Below, piece after piece: positions 6,560 to 15,589 of a stretch of 44,735 bases of DNA. The notes under the pieces are model-generated. The model was given only the letters and a program-made list of their open reading frames with translations, had not been told where the DNA came from and did no database searches. This stretch comes from Micromonospora sp. KC213 (GTDB lineage Bacteria; Actinomycetota; Actinomycetes; Mycobacteriales; Micromonosporaceae), in NCBI RefSeq assembly GCF_004348325.1, contig NZ_SMKF01000027.1:1-44735 (forward strand), written 5' to 3'. Numbering within the stretch: the stretch's first letter is position 1; each line of letters opens with the position of its first letter. The translations under genes were made by a program, and so were the position numbers.

Positions 6560-7093
6560 ATGACCGATCGCCCCGCACCCCGGCCCGTCACCCAGGCCGA
6601 CTACGACCAGGTCCGCGAGCTGCACGCCCAAGGCCTGAGCCGCAACGCCATTGCCGAGCAGATCGCCCGGTCCGGACGCACCGTGTCCCGGCTCGCCGGC
6701 GAGATGGGCCTCAGCTTCGACCGGGCACGCACGAGGGCCGCCACCGAGGCGAAGAAGGACGACGCCCGAGCGAAGCGCGCCCAGCTGGCCAACGACCTCC
6801 TCGACGACGCCGCCCGACTCCGCCGGCAACTCTGGCAGCCCGCGGACTACGTCGACCACGGCGGCAAGGAGTACGACCGCGTCGACTGGACCCTCGACGA
6901 ACCCACGTTCGCGGACAAGCTGAAGATCATGCAGGCCGTCGGGATCGCCGCCGACAAGGCCGTTCGCCTCGACGAGTACGACGCCGACCCCGGCATCGAC
7001 GCCGCCAAGTCCATGCTCGGCGCCCTCGCTAAGGGCCTGGGGGCCGCGTACGACCAGCTCAACCAGGCCAGCACCGACGCCGATGCCGGTTGA
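6560..7093 (+). CDS. Terminase small subunit
   Basis: The product has 177 residues. The N-terminal 60 residues hold an HTH (YDQVRELHAQGLSRNAIAEQ followed by SGRTVSRLAGEMGL), the DNA-recognition part expected of a small terminase. A long helical middle follows (residues about 60-100), then a conserved-looking acidic region. It overlaps the large subunit by 11 nt. Family assignment rests on the HTH plus position, which together are strong. It would recognise phage DNA and recruit the packaging motor. Confidence 0.82.
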   Translation: MTDRPAPRPVTQADYDQVRELHAQGLSRNAIAEQIARSGRTVSRLAGEMGLSFDRARTRAATEAKKDDARAKRAQLANDLLDDAARLRRQLWQPADYVDHGGKEYDRVDWTLDEPTFADKLKIMQAVGIAADKAVRLDEYDADPGIDAAKSMLGALAKGLGAAYDQLNQASTDADAG

Positions 7094-8369
7094 CCTCGAC
7101 GCAGTCGGCCGGACACTGTCCCCGATCCACCTCCGATCGGTGGTCGAGTCCACCGCCCGACTCAACATCTGGCAAGGATCGGTCCGGTCCGGCAAGACCG
7201 TGTCCAGCCTGCTCCGGTTCCTCCTCGCCGTCGCCACCGCTCCCAGCTCCGGCCGCGTGCTGCTGTTCGGCAAGACGAGGGAGAGCGTCAACCGCAACGT
7301 CTTCGCGGTGCTCACCGACCCGGCCATCTTCGGCCCCCTCGCCAGGCTGGTGAAGTACAACCCTGGCGCACCCACCGGCACGATCCTCGGCCGCGAGGTC
7401 GACGTCCTGGGCGCAAACGACGCCAAGGCCGAGCCAAAGGTCCGCGGCATGACCCTGTGCCTGGCGTACGGCGACGAGCTGACCACCGTCCCGGAGCCGT
7501 TCTTCACGCAGGTCCTCGCCCGTCTCTCCGTGGCCGGCGCGAAGCTGTTCGGCACCACCAACCCGGACGCCCCCAACCACTGGTTGCGGAAGAAGTACCT
7601 GCTCCGCCAGGGCGAGCTGAACCTCCGCACGTGGCACTCGACGCTCGACGACAACCCGCACCTCGACCCGCAGTACGTGGCCGACCTGAAGGTTGAGTAC
7701 GTCGGGCTCTGGTACAAGCGGTTCATCGAGGGCCGCTGGGTCCAGGCCGAGGGCGCCGTTTTCGACATGTTCGACGAGGACCGCCACGTCGTGCCGGTCC
7801 TGCCGGCCATCCACCGGTGGGTCAGCCTGGGCATCGACTACGGCACCCGCAACGCCACCGCCGCCCTCATCCTCGGCGCCGGCCAGGACGGACGCCTGTA
7901 CCTGACGCACGAGTGGAGGCACGACCCGTCGACCGCCCGACGGCAGCTCACCGACGCCAGCCTGTCGCGCGAGCTGCGTGCCTGGCTGGCCGGCCTCGAG
8001 GTCCCCGGCGCGGTCGGGCTCAAGGGCGTCGCCCCGGAGTGGACCGTGGTCGACCCGTCGGCCGCGTCGCTGCGGCTCCAGCTGCACGAGGACGGCATGA
8101 CGCCGGCCCTCGCCGACAACTCCGTGCTTGACGGGATTCGGCTCATGTCGTCGCTGCTCGGCAACGACCAGCTGCGGATCGACCGGTCGTGCCAGGGCCT
8201 GATCAACGAGATCCCGGGCTACTCCTGGGACGACAAGGCCGCGGAGCGGGGCGAGGACGCACCGATCAAGGCCGACGACCACTCGATCGACGCCGCGAGG
8301 TACGCGATCAAGACCCCTGAGGTGCTGTGGCGCCCGCTGCTGCGCACCGCCCACGCACTCGCTGCCTGA
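7083..8369 (+). CDS. Terminase large subunit (packaging ATPase/nuclease)
   Basis: The product has 428 residues. Walker A is GSVRSGKT at residues 32-39, the Walker B region is LCLAYGDE at about 125-132, and a coupling motif FGTTNPD follows near 156. The nuclease half begins at GIDYGT (Asp252) and includes the late acidic motif ADDHSIDAARYAI (398-409). Size and order match PBSX/Terminase_3-type enzymes, which pump and cut concatemeric DNA. All expected catalytic motifs are present, so the gene looks intact. Confidence 0.95.
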   Translation: MPVDLDAVGRTLSPIHLRSVVESTARLNIWQGSVRSGKTVSSLLRFLLAVATAPSSGRVLLFGKTRESVNRNVFAVLTDPAIFGPLARLVKYNPGAPTGTILGREVDVLGANDAKAEPKVRGMTLCLAYGDELTTVPEPFFTQVLARLSVAGAKLFGTTNPDAPNHWLRKKYLLRQGELNLRTWHSTLDDNPHLDPQYVADLKVEYVGLWYKRFIEGRWVQAEGAVFDMFDEDRHVVPVLPAIHRWVSLGIDYGTRNATAALILGAGQDGRLYLTHEWRHDPSTARRQLTDASLSRELRAWLAGLEVPGAVGLKGVAPEWTVVDPSAASLRLQLHEDGMTPALADNSVLDGIRLMSSLLGNDQLRIDRSCQGLINEIPGYSWDDKAAERGEDAPIKADDHSIDAARYAIKTPEVLWRPLLRTAHALAA

Positions 8370-8384
8370 ACCCATGGAGGCCCC

Positions 8385-8720
8385 GTGGACCCCACCCACA
8401 TTGCCCGCGTCTGCCACGAAGCCAACCGCGCCATCCAGATCATCACCGGAGACCCAGCCGTCTCCCCGTCCTGGGACGACGCGCCGCGCTGGCAGCGCGA
8501 CTCGGCCATCAAGGGTGTCGAGAGCGCGCTGACCGGTGCCAGACCCGCCCTGATGCACGAGCTGTGGTGCGAGGAGAAGCGCGCCGCCGGCTGGACCTAC
8601 GGCGAGGTCAAGGACGCCGAGGCCAAGACACACCCCTGCCTCGTCCCGTACCACGAGCTGCCGGAGGAGCAGCGCGTGAAGGACCGGCTGTTCGTATCGA
8701 TCGTTCGCACGCTCGCCTGA
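8385..8720 (+). CDS. RyR-domain protein
   Basis: The product has 111 residues from GTG 8385. It matches the RyR domain (PF02026) along its length: RVCHEANRAIQ, then APRWQRDSAIKGVE, WCEEKRAAGWTYGEVKD, KTHPCLVPYHELPEEQRVKD and a final FVSIVRTLA. RyR domains were named from ryanodine receptors but are frequent as stand-alone phage proteins. Their phage role is not established. It sits between terminase and portal, so a head-assembly or host-interaction role is possible. Confidence 0.85.
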   Translation: MDPTHIARVCHEANRAIQIITGDPAVSPSWDDAPRWQRDSAIKGVESALTGARPALMHELWCEEKRAAGWTYGEVKDAEAKTHPCLVPYHELPEEQRVKDRLFVSIVRTLA

Positions 8721-8745
8721 CACAGCCCGAACCGAGGGAGGCCCG

Positions 8746-10368
8746 GTGCCGATTCCGACCGGCGGCGCCTGGCCGCCACCCGCCTACGGCCTCGCCTACG
8801 CCGCCTACCGCGACTGGGACGCCTGGTACACCGGCGACCCCGACCGGCTCCGCACCGTCTACCTCAACCGCGCCGCCAACGGGCAAAGCCTCTCCCCATC
8901 CCAGCGTGTCCGCGCCGGCCAGTACGCCGGCGGCATCGTCGGCTACCTGTCCCGCTGGCTGTGGGGCAACCCGCCGTCGCCCGGGCAGCGCGACGGCCGG
9001 CTCCACGTGCCGCTGCCCGCCGACCTGGCCGCCACTGCGGCGAACCTGCTGTTCGCCGAACCACCGACGCTGACCAGCGAGGACAAGGCGGTCCAGGCGC
9101 GGCTGGAGCTGCTCCAGGAGGACGGCCTCAACACCACCCTGCTCCACGCCGCCGAGGCCGACAGCGCCTTCGGTGACGTCTACCTCCGGCCCGTGATCGA
9201 CCGCGACGTCTACCCTGACCGGGCCTTCCTCGGGGTCGTGCACGCCGACGGAGCACTGCCGGTCATCCGGTGGGGGCGGCTGGTCGAGGTGACCTTCTGG
9301 TCGGAGCTCGAGAACGACGGCCAGCGGGTGATCCGGCTGTTGGAGCACCACGACGTGGTCACCGGCGCTGACGGCAGCCGGGCCGGCCGCATCGAGTACA
9401 GGGTGTACGAGGGCACGCCCACCCAGCTCGGTCGGGCCATCAGCCTCGCCGACCACGCCGGCAGCGTCCACCTCGCCGACCTGGTCGACGAGACCGGCGC
9501 CCAGGCGACCGGTCTCGACCGTCTCGACGTCGTCCGGATCGCCAACACCGGCCCGCAGCGCCGCTGGCGTACCGAACCGGGCCTGAAGTACCTGGGCCGG
9601 TCGGACTTTGACGGCAACGAGCAGATCTTCGACCGGATCGACGAGACATGGACGTCCTGGTTGCGCGATGTCCGGCTCGCCCGCGCCCGCATCATGATCC
9701 CCGACTACATGCTCCAGTCGAATGGACCGGGCCAGGGCGCGACGTGGGACGCGGATCGGGAAGTGTACGCCGCGATCAACGCGCTCCCAGTCACCGGCAA
9801 CGCCACCGGCCAGGGCATCACCCTGAGCCAGTTCGCGATCCGGCACGCCGAGCACAAGGCCACCGCCGACGCACTGACTGAGGTGGCGCTGCGGCACGCC
9901 GGCCTGTCCGCCCAGACCCTCGGCGAGGAGGGCGACGTGGCGGTCACTGCCACGGAGGTTCAGGCTCGGGAGCGGCAAAGCTTCACGACCCGGGGTAACC
10001 GGATTGTCGGGGCGTGGCAACCCGGCATCGCTGACGCCATCGAGCTGCTCCTCGCCGTCGAGCGCGGCCAGATGGGTGGCAAAGCCGAGCCGGTCAAGCC
10101 CAACGTCGAGTTCGGCGACAGCGTGTCCGAGGCACCGGAGACGGTGGCCCGCACGGTGCAGCTCCTCGACGCCGCCAACGCCATCAGCATCGAGACCAAG
10201 GTGCGGATGGTCCACCCCGACTGGGATGACAAGCAGGTCCGGGCCGAGGTGAAACGCATCCGGGAGGACGAGCCGACCCCGGTGGACGTCGGTAGCTCCC
10301 TCGGCGCACTGGCCGGCAACCAGCCCGACGGCGGCGACGAGGGCGAGGGGCAGCCCGGCGAGGAGTGA
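8746..10368 (+). CDS. Portal protein (SPP1 gp6-like)
   Basis: The product has 540 residues from GTG 8746. The N-terminus is a typical actinophage portal arm (AAYRDWDAWYTGDPDRLR, then SRWLWGNPP and HVPLPADLAATAANLLFAEPP). The middle has wing and stem features with a long helix after DRIDETWTSWLRDVRLARARI. The C-terminus is acidic and disordered. Length, position directly before the MuF protein, and sequence style fit an SPP1-type dodecameric portal at the DNA entry vertex. No break is seen. Confidence 0.9.
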   Translation: MPIPTGGAWPPPAYGLAYAAYRDWDAWYTGDPDRLRTVYLNRAANGQSLSPSQRVRAGQYAGGIVGYLSRWLWGNPPSPGQRDGRLHVPLPADLAATAANLLFAEPPTLTSEDKAVQARLELLQEDGLNTTLLHAAEADSAFGDVYLRPVIDRDVYPDRAFLGVVHADGALPVIRWGRLVEVTFWSELENDGQRVIRLLEHHDVVTGADGSRAGRIEYRVYEGTPTQLGRAISLADHAGSVHLADLVDETGAQATGLDRLDVVRIANTGPQRRWRTEPGLKYLGRSDFDGNEQIFDRIDETWTSWLRDVRLARARIMIPDYMLQSNGPGQGATWDADREVYAAINALPVTGNATGQGITLSQFAIRHAEHKATADALTEVALRHAGLSAQTLGEEGDVAVTATEVQARERQSFTTRGNRIVGAWQPGIADAIELLLAVERGQMGGKAEPVKPNVEFGDSVSEAPETVARTVQLLDAANAISIETKVRMVHPDWDDKQVRAEVKRIREDEPTPVDVGSSLGALAGNQPDGGDEGEGQPGEE

Positions 10369-10374
10369 TCCCCG

Positions 10375-12387
10375 ATGCCCGTGCCACCCGAGCAGATCGA
10401 GGACATCGCTCGCGACGCCGCCGACCTGTATCGGGAGGCCGAGACGTCGATTCTGGCCACGGTCACCCGCTACCTGGCGGACGGACTCGACGCCCCCGAC
10501 TGGGCGGTCCGCCGGCTCGGTGCCCTGTCCGCGTTGCGGCGCGCGGTCGAACGCACCCTGGCCCTGGTCGGCGCAGCCGGCGCGGACCGGATCCGGCAGG
10601 CGGTCGCCGACGCTTACCGGTCCGGCCGGGCGGCTGCGACCGTCGAGGTGCCCCGGCGGTACTGGCCACGGGATCTGGACCTGGCCGCCGCCGCGGCGGC
10701 CCGGGCGGAGGTGCCGCGCGCCGCGGTCATCGAGAACCTGGCAGCGGCGCTCATCGGCGACATCGGCCAGACGCACTCCAACGTGCTGCGGCACGTTGAG
10801 GACGTCTACCGCACGGTGATCCAACGGGCGACCGCCATCAGTGTTGCCGCCGGGCAGACTCGCAGGCAGGCCGCGCAGCACGCCTACCAGCGGTTCGTCG
10901 ACCAGGGCGTCACGTCGTTCACCGACGTTCGGGGCCGCCGGTGGCGCTTGAGCAGCTACGTCGAGATGGGCGTGCGTACCGTCACGCAACGCGCCGCCGT
11001 GCAGGGCCAAACCGACCGGCTCCAAGACCTCGGCGTCGACCTGGTCCTCGTGTCCAACTCGCCGCGTGAGTGTCCGCTGTGTCGGCCGTGGGAGGGCAAG
11101 GTCCTCACCATCGCCGGGGGGCGCCGTGGTCGCGTCCAGGTGCCCTCGGCCGTGTCGAACGGCACGGTGACGGTGGACATCGCTGGGTCGCTCGCCGAGG
11201 CCCGGGCCGCTGGTCTCCAGCATCCGAACTGCACGCACTCGGTCCGTGCGTACCTGCCTGGTGCGACCCGAATCCCGACCGGCAACCTCGCGAACCCTGA
11301 CGGCTACGAGGCCAAGGAGCGGCAGCGGGAGATCGAGCGGCAGATTCGGAAGTGGAAGGAGCGCGAGCAGGCCGCTCTCGACCCCGCAGCGCGCACCTCC
11401 GCCCAGGCGAAGGTCCGGGCCTGGCAGAAGGTCATGCGTGAGCATCTGGCCGCCCACCCGGAGCTGAAGCGCCTGCCCTACCGGGAGCAGATCGGCGCGG
11501 GGAACCTGCCACCTGGGCCCAGGCCGGCAGCTCCGCCACCGCCGGCACCTACCCCCTCACCGTCTCCTCCGCCGCTGCCTCAGCGGACCAGGACAACCCA
11601 GCCGCCGGCTCGCGTCGCCGACCTTCCCGGGCTTCTGGCCGTCGACCTGGGGCAATCCGCGAACCGCTCCATGGTCCGTGACGTGATGGCCGACGTGATC
11701 GGCGGCGACTACGCCGGCCTCACCGTCGAGATCGAAGACGTCGAGCTGTACGACGAGTACGGCGTGGATGGCGACCTGCCCGGCATCCTGGTTCGCGGCG
11801 GCATCTACCCAGATGACGACCTGAACGCTCGGCAGGTCGGCACGGTGATGCGCGGCTTCTACCGCGACGAGGCCGGTGACCTGGTCGCCGTCCACGCCTA
11901 CCTGCAACTCGACCCGAGTACCCGCGGCAAAGGCTTCGCCACTGAGTTCAACGGCCGCCTCGAAACCTGGTACCGGTCGCAGGGGATCAGCCGCATCGAG
12001 GTCCACGCCAACATCGACGTCGGCGGCTACACGTGGGCCAGCCACGGCTACGACTTCGCCGACGAGGAATCCGCCGAATCGGTCCTCGACCGGCTCCGCT
12101 TCATCATCGACATGGTCGAAGACGAGGTGACAGACCTGCGGGAAGAAGCCGAGCAGGCCGACGACGACGAGGCCGCCCGGCTGGGTGCGCGGGCCGACGC
12201 GCTGGACGCCCAGCTGGTGGAGGCCGCGGCTATCCTCGATAGAGCGGACACGGCGCCGTTTGGGTCGGATGCGTACCCGAGCGCGTACGAGATCAGCCAG
12301 TGCGGCCGGTCTGCCGCCACCGGGAACGAGTGGATCGGCAAGAGGGCGATGCTGGGTAGCGACTGGCAGGGGGTGAAGTGGCTGTGA
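10375..12387 (+). CDS. MuF-type minor head protein fused to a GNAT-like C-terminal domain
   Basis: The product has 670 residues. Residues about 1-300 read as a MuF/phage_min_cap2 head protein, ending in the CPLCRPWEGKV (233-243) and HPNCTHSVRAYL (283-294) motifs. A charged helical segment (310-375) and a Pro-rich linker (379-412) follow. Residues about 430-575 look like a GNAT acetyltransferase: the acetyl-CoA loop RGKGFATEF at 517-525 and ANIDVGGYTWASHGYDF at 545-561. An acidic helical tail closes the protein. Ordinary MuF proteins lack this part, and C-terminal effector domains on MuF proteins are known (polymorphic MuF toxins). Its stop overlaps the next gene (GTGA). Acetyl-CoA binding is inferred from the loop only. 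Confidence 0.85.
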   Translation: MPVPPEQIEDIARDAADLYREAETSILATVTRYLADGLDAPDWAVRRLGALSALRRAVERTLALVGAAGADRIRQAVADAYRSGRAAATVEVPRRYWPRDLDLAAAAAARAEVPRAAVIENLAAALIGDIGQTHSNVLRHVEDVYRTVIQRATAISVAAGQTRRQAAQHAYQRFVDQGVTSFTDVRGRRWRLSSYVEMGVRTVTQRAAVQGQTDRLQDLGVDLVLVSNSPRECPLCRPWEGKVLTIAGGRRGRVQVPSAVSNGTVTVDIAGSLAEARAAGLQHPNCTHSVRAYLPGATRIPTGNLANPDGYEAKERQREIERQIRKWKEREQAALDPAARTSAQAKVRAWQKVMREHLAAHPELKRLPYREQIGAGNLPPGPRPAAPPPPAPTPSPSPPPLPQRTRTTQPPARVADLPGLLAVDLGQSANRSMVRDVMADVIGGDYAGLTVEIEDVELYDEYGVDGDLPGILVRGGIYPDDDLNARQVGTVMRGFYRDEAGDLVAVHAYLQLDPSTRGKGFATEFNGRLETWYRSQGISRIEVHANIDVGGYTWASHGYDFADEESAESVLDRLRFIIDMVEDEVTDLREEAEQADDDEAARLGARADALDAQLVEAAAILDRADTAPFGSDAYPSAYEISQCGRSAATGNEWIGKRAMLGSDWQGVKWL

Positions 12388-12638
12388 CGTCGTCGCAGAT
12401 GCCACGTCCCCGCCGCCGGCCCGTGCGCCCCTCCGAGGCTCGGGTCCGCCGGCTCCAGGAGCTCGGTGAGTTGCACCGCGAGTGGGTGGCGGGGAACGCC
12501 GACGCGGCCGGTTTCCGGCCGGAGGAGCACCCCACCCCGGGCAGCGACTACAACCTGCACCACGTGGACCTCGACGCCCCGCCGGGCGCGCAGGACGAGT
12601 TCCACCGTCGCGCCCGACAGGTCATGGGTCTCCGGTAG
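12384..12638 (+). CDS. Small protein coupled to the MuF-GNAT gene
   Basis: The product has 84 residues from GTG 12384, which overlaps the MuF stop (GTGA); GTG 12378 is an alternative start two codons earlier. The N-terminus is basic (MPRPRRRPVRPSEARVRRL) and the remainder is helical and acidic/His-rich (DYNLHHVDLDAPPGAQDEF). No family is recognised. The tight coupling to a possible effector gene makes an immunity or chaperone role worth testing, but it may equally be a routine small head-region protein. Confidence 0.6.
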   Translation: MTSSQMPRPRRRPVRPSEARVRRLQELGELHREWVAGNADAAGFRPEEHPTPGSDYNLHHVDLDAPPGAQDEFHRRARQVMGLR

Positions 12639-12743
12639 GGGCCACCTTCGTTCGTCCGTCGCCCGTACTGCGGGCGCGGTAGCAGCTGCCTGCGGCAAGG
12701 CCCGGCAGTACCCATTCACCGACACCCTCAAGGAGGGCTTGTC

Positions 12744-13493
12744 ATGCAGCACACCCGACGCCGTACCCTCAGCGCTCTTGCTGGCCAGGTCATCGGCTAC
12801 CGGAAGGACGGTCGCCCGATCCGGCTGGCCGCCGGTGGTAGCGGCGATGGAGGCGGCGACGGTGCTGGCTCGGACGGCGGAGCCGGCACCGGCGGCACGG
12901 ATGCTGGAGGTGACGGCCAGGGCGGCAAGGGCGGCCAGGGCGACGGCACCGGCAGCAAGGACGGCCCGACCATCGACGGCGAGTTTGACGCCGAGCGAGC
13001 GCGGCGTGCCATCGCTGCCGCCCGCGAGGCCGAGAAGAAGGCCAAGGGCGACGCGAAGGCGGAACGGGAGCGCGTCGCTGCGATCCTCAAGGCCGCCGGC
13101 CTCACCCCGGATGGGCAGGCTGATCCGGCTGAGCAGCTCAAGGCGGTCGCCGCCGAGCGGGACGCCGCCGCGGCGCAGGCCCGCGACACGGCCGTCGAGC
13201 TGGCGGTCTACAAGCGCGCCGGCAAGGCCGGAGGCGACCCGGACGCCCTCCTCGACAGCACCCGCTTCCGGGCCGCCGTCAAGGACCTCGACCCGACCTC
13301 GTCCGACTTCGACGACAAGGTCACCGACGCGATCAAGGCCGCGATCAAGGCCAACCCGAAGCTCGCTGCCGCCGTCACGGGAGGCCAAGGGCCGGCCCGC
13401 CAGGGGACGGATCACACCGGTGGCAACAACGGGGGACGCCAGCGGCCCGCCGGCCTCGGCGCGGCCATCGCCGCCCGCATGGCCGGCCAGTAA
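12744..13493 (+). CDS. Capsid scaffolding protein
   Basis: The product has 249 residues, with AAGGAGG ahead of ATG 12744. The layout is typical of scaffolds: a short basic start, a Gly/Asp-rich disordered region (about 35-80), a long charged helix (AARAAREAEKKAKGDAKAERERV-like region, about 85-155), and a C-terminal part with DPTSSDFDDKVTDAIKAAI. It directly precedes the major capsid gene. It would guide capsid assembly and leave the procapsid. Confidence 0.85.
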   Translation: MQHTRRRTLSALAGQVIGYRKDGRPIRLAAGGSGDGGGDGAGSDGGAGTGGTDAGGDGQGGKGGQGDGTGSKDGPTIDGEFDAERARRAIAAAREAEKKAKGDAKAERERVAAILKAAGLTPDGQADPAEQLKAVAAERDAAAAQARDTAVELAVYKRAGKAGGDPDALLDSTRFRAAVKDLDPTSSDFDDKVTDAIKAAIKANPKLAAAVTGGQGPARQGTDHTGGNNGGRQRPAGLGAAIAARMAGQ

Positions 13494-13529
13494 ACCACCC
13501 AACACCAACCAGGACAGGAGTAGCCGACC

Positions 13530-14591
13530 GTGGCTATCACCCTCGCCCAGGCCCAGGTGAACACGCAGGACGACGTCGCTTTCGCGGTGATCGACAACCT
13601 GCGCCGGTACTCCTGGCTCCTGGACCGCATTGTCTGGGACGACGTCGTCAACCCGACCGGCGGCGCGACCCTCACCTACGGGTACACCCGCCTGACCACC
13701 CCGCGTACGGCCGCGTTCCGGCAGCTCAACACCGAGTACACGCCGTCGAAGGCTGTCCGCAACCGCTACACCGTCGACCTGAAGCCGCACGGTGGTGCCT
13801 TCGAGATCGACCGGGTCCTCGCGAACCTGGGCCAGCCGGCCACCAACGAGGTCACCTTCCAGATGCAGCAGCTGCTCACCGCCACCCAGCAGAAATGGCA
13901 GGAGGAGCTCATCAACGGTGACACCGCGGTCGACCAGGCGGGCTTCGACGGCCTCGACAAGAGCCTCACGGGGACGGCCACCGAGTACGACCCGCTGGAC
14001 AACGGGGTCACCGCCGGCTACCTCGACTGGACCGCCGGCACGATCATCTCCCAGCCCCTCGCGATGGCGGCGCTGGACCGGCTCGACGAGATGCTCGCCC
14101 AGATCATCCCGTCGAAGACCGGCGGCGGGGACCTCGGCACCCCGGGTGCGCTGCCCCCCGGCGAGAAGGCCATCCTCGGCAACACCAAGAGCATCACCCG
14201 GATCCGGGCGCTCGCCCGCTGGGCTGGCCTCTACACCGCCGACAAGGACGACCTCGGCCGCAGGGTCGAGCGGTACGGCGACTGGGTCCTCGTCGACCTG
14301 GGCGACGGGCAGCTCGGCTCCAGCCCGATCATCCCGATCTACTCGGCAGACGCCGACGAGGGCGGCGCCGGGGGCACCATCACCGGCCTGACCGACCTGT
14401 ACGCGGTCACGTTCGGCATGGACGCCCTCCACGGTGCCGCGGTCGCCGGTAAGCCGCTGGTCGAGACGTGGATGCCCGACTTCACCCGGGCGGGCGCGGT
14501 CAAGACCGGCGAAATCGAGATGGGCCCCACCGCGATGGTGCTGAAGAGCACCAAGAGCTGCGGTGTGCTCCGGAAGGTCAAGGTGCAGTGA
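13530..14591 (+). CDS. Major capsid protein (HK97 fold expected)
   Basis: The product has 353 residues from GTG 13530. It contains features typical of actinophage capsid proteins: an N-arm followed by LLDRIVWDDVV, YTVDLKPHGGAFEIDRVL, a spine-helix-like region (QMQQLLTATQQKWQEELINGD), and a C-terminal A-domain-like PDFTRAGAVKTGEIEMGP. Length and position after the scaffold support the call. Its stop shares a base with the next start. Confidence 0.9.
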   Translation: MAITLAQAQVNTQDDVAFAVIDNLRRYSWLLDRIVWDDVVNPTGGATLTYGYTRLTTPRTAAFRQLNTEYTPSKAVRNRYTVDLKPHGGAFEIDRVLANLGQPATNEVTFQMQQLLTATQQKWQEELINGDTAVDQAGFDGLDKSLTGTATEYDPLDNGVTAGYLDWTAGTIISQPLAMAALDRLDEMLAQIIPSKTGGGDLGTPGALPPGEKAILGNTKSITRIRALARWAGLYTADKDDLGRRVERYGDWVLVDLGDGQLGSSPIIPIYSADADEGGAGGTITGLTDLYAVTFGMDALHGAAVAGKPLVETWMPDFTRAGAVKTGEIEMGPTAMVLKSTKSCGVLRKVKVQ

Positions 14592-14932
14592 TGGCGCGCT
14601 TCAAGGTCACCGCCCCGCAGGTGGTCACGACGAAGGTCGCCGGGGTCACCCTGGTCGACGGCACGGCCACGGTCGACGACAGCACCCCGGAGAACCGGCG
14701 GGCGCTGGCGTACTTCCGGCGCAAGGGCTACCGGGTCGACACCGTCGAAGAGGCGCAGCCCGATCCGGCCGTCACCGCGGAGCCCGAGCCGGTCGAGCCG
14801 CCGGCCCGGTCCGCGTCCAAGGCCGACTGGGTCACCCACGCCGCCGAACACGGCGGGATGACCCGCGAGGACGCCGAGAAGCTCACCCGCGACCAGCTGG
14901 CCGAGAAGTACCTCGGCCCGAAGGAGGACTGA
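14591..14932 (+). CDS. Small head protein with SAP/LEM-like C-terminus
   Basis: The product has 113 residues from ATG 14591. The N-terminal 55 residues are beta-rich (MARFKVTAPQVVTTKVAGVTL). A Pro/Glu linker follows, then a C-terminal helix-turn-helix-like segment SKADWVTHAAEHGGMTREDA and LTRDQLAEKYLG, similar to a small SAP/Rho-N-type helical unit. Genes like this follow capsid genes in many actinophages as head-completion or accessory capsid proteins. The exact role is not fixed. Confidence 0.7.
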   Translation: MARFKVTAPQVVTTKVAGVTLVDGTATVDDSTPENRRALAYFRRKGYRVDTVEEAQPDPAVTAEPEPVEPPARSASKADWVTHAAEHGGMTREDAEKLTRDQLAEKYLGPKED

Positions 14933-14935
14933 GCG

Positions 14936-15523
14936 ATGACGCAGCTCGGCGGCTACACCCGCAACGTCCGCGACGCGCTCGCGCACGTCAACCTGGCCGA
15001 CCCCGCGTCGCCGGACACCTTCTACCGCAGCAACCTGCCCCGGACCGGGCTGATCGACTCGGCCGGCGACTCCGGCCACCCGGCCCTCGCCACCGGCGTG
15101 ATGACCTCCGTCCCGGTGTACCTCCGGGCAGGGGACGTCATCACCAACATCAGCGCCCGCTCCGGCGCGACCGCGGCGAACACGCCCACCAACTACTGGT
15201 TCGCGCTGTACAGCAACGCCGCCACGCCGGCGCTGCTGGCGCAGACCGCCGACCAGACCAGCACGGCGTGGGCGGCCAACACGGTCAAGACGGTCGCCCT
15301 GTCCGCCCCGGTCACCATCACGGAGACCGGCATTTACTGGGTGGGGATCGCGATGGCCGCCACCGCGGTGCCCTCGCTGATCGGCACGATCGCGATGACT
15401 CCGGTGGTGACGGGTGAGCGGAACCTGTCCCAGTCGTCCGGCTCCAGCCTGACGGCGACGGCACCGGCGACGATCGCGACGCCGACGGCGAAGCCGTTCG
15501 TTCCCCGAGTCGTCCTAACCTGA
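14936..15523 (+). CDS. Putative capsid decoration/head fibre protein
   Basis: The product has 195 residues, rich in Ala, Thr and Ser, and predicted mostly beta strand. It has a helical N-terminus (LGGYTRNVRDALAHVNLA) and a middle typical of beta-sandwich surface proteins (NYWFALYSNAATPALLAQT, ETGIYWVGIAMAA). The place after capsid and before connectors suits a decoration protein on the capsid surface. A strong hairpin follows its stop by 2 nt. No named family is recognised. Confidence 0.6.
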   Translation: MTQLGGYTRNVRDALAHVNLADPASPDTFYRSNLPRTGLIDSAGDSGHPALATGVMTSVPVYLRAGDVITNISARSGATAANTPTNYWFALYSNAATPALLAQTADQTSTAWAANTVKTVALSAPVTITETGIYWVGIAMAATAVPSLIGTIAMTPVVTGERNLSQSSGSSLTATAPATIATPTAKPFVPRVVLT

Positions 15524-15525
15524 CC

Positions 15526-15566
15526 TGCCTGGGCCGGCCGTGCCGGGGAGACGGCCGGCCCAGGCA
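15526..15566 (+). terminator. Very strong hairpin (16-bp perfect stem)
   Basis: The arms 15526-15541 and 15551-15566 are exact reverse complements around a 9-base loop. It begins two bases after the stop of the decoration gene. No T-run follows, so it may act as a partial terminator that sets high capsid versus lower connector expression. Confidence 0.7.
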
Positions 15567-15589
15567 CCCACCAGCCAGAGGGAGGCAGC

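Noticed and set aside
8608..11457. Very long open frame on the minus strand (949 codons)
   Set aside because: It runs antisense to portal and MuF genes, has Gly/Arg/Val-rich composition typical of the shadow frame in high-GC DNA, and shows no motif.
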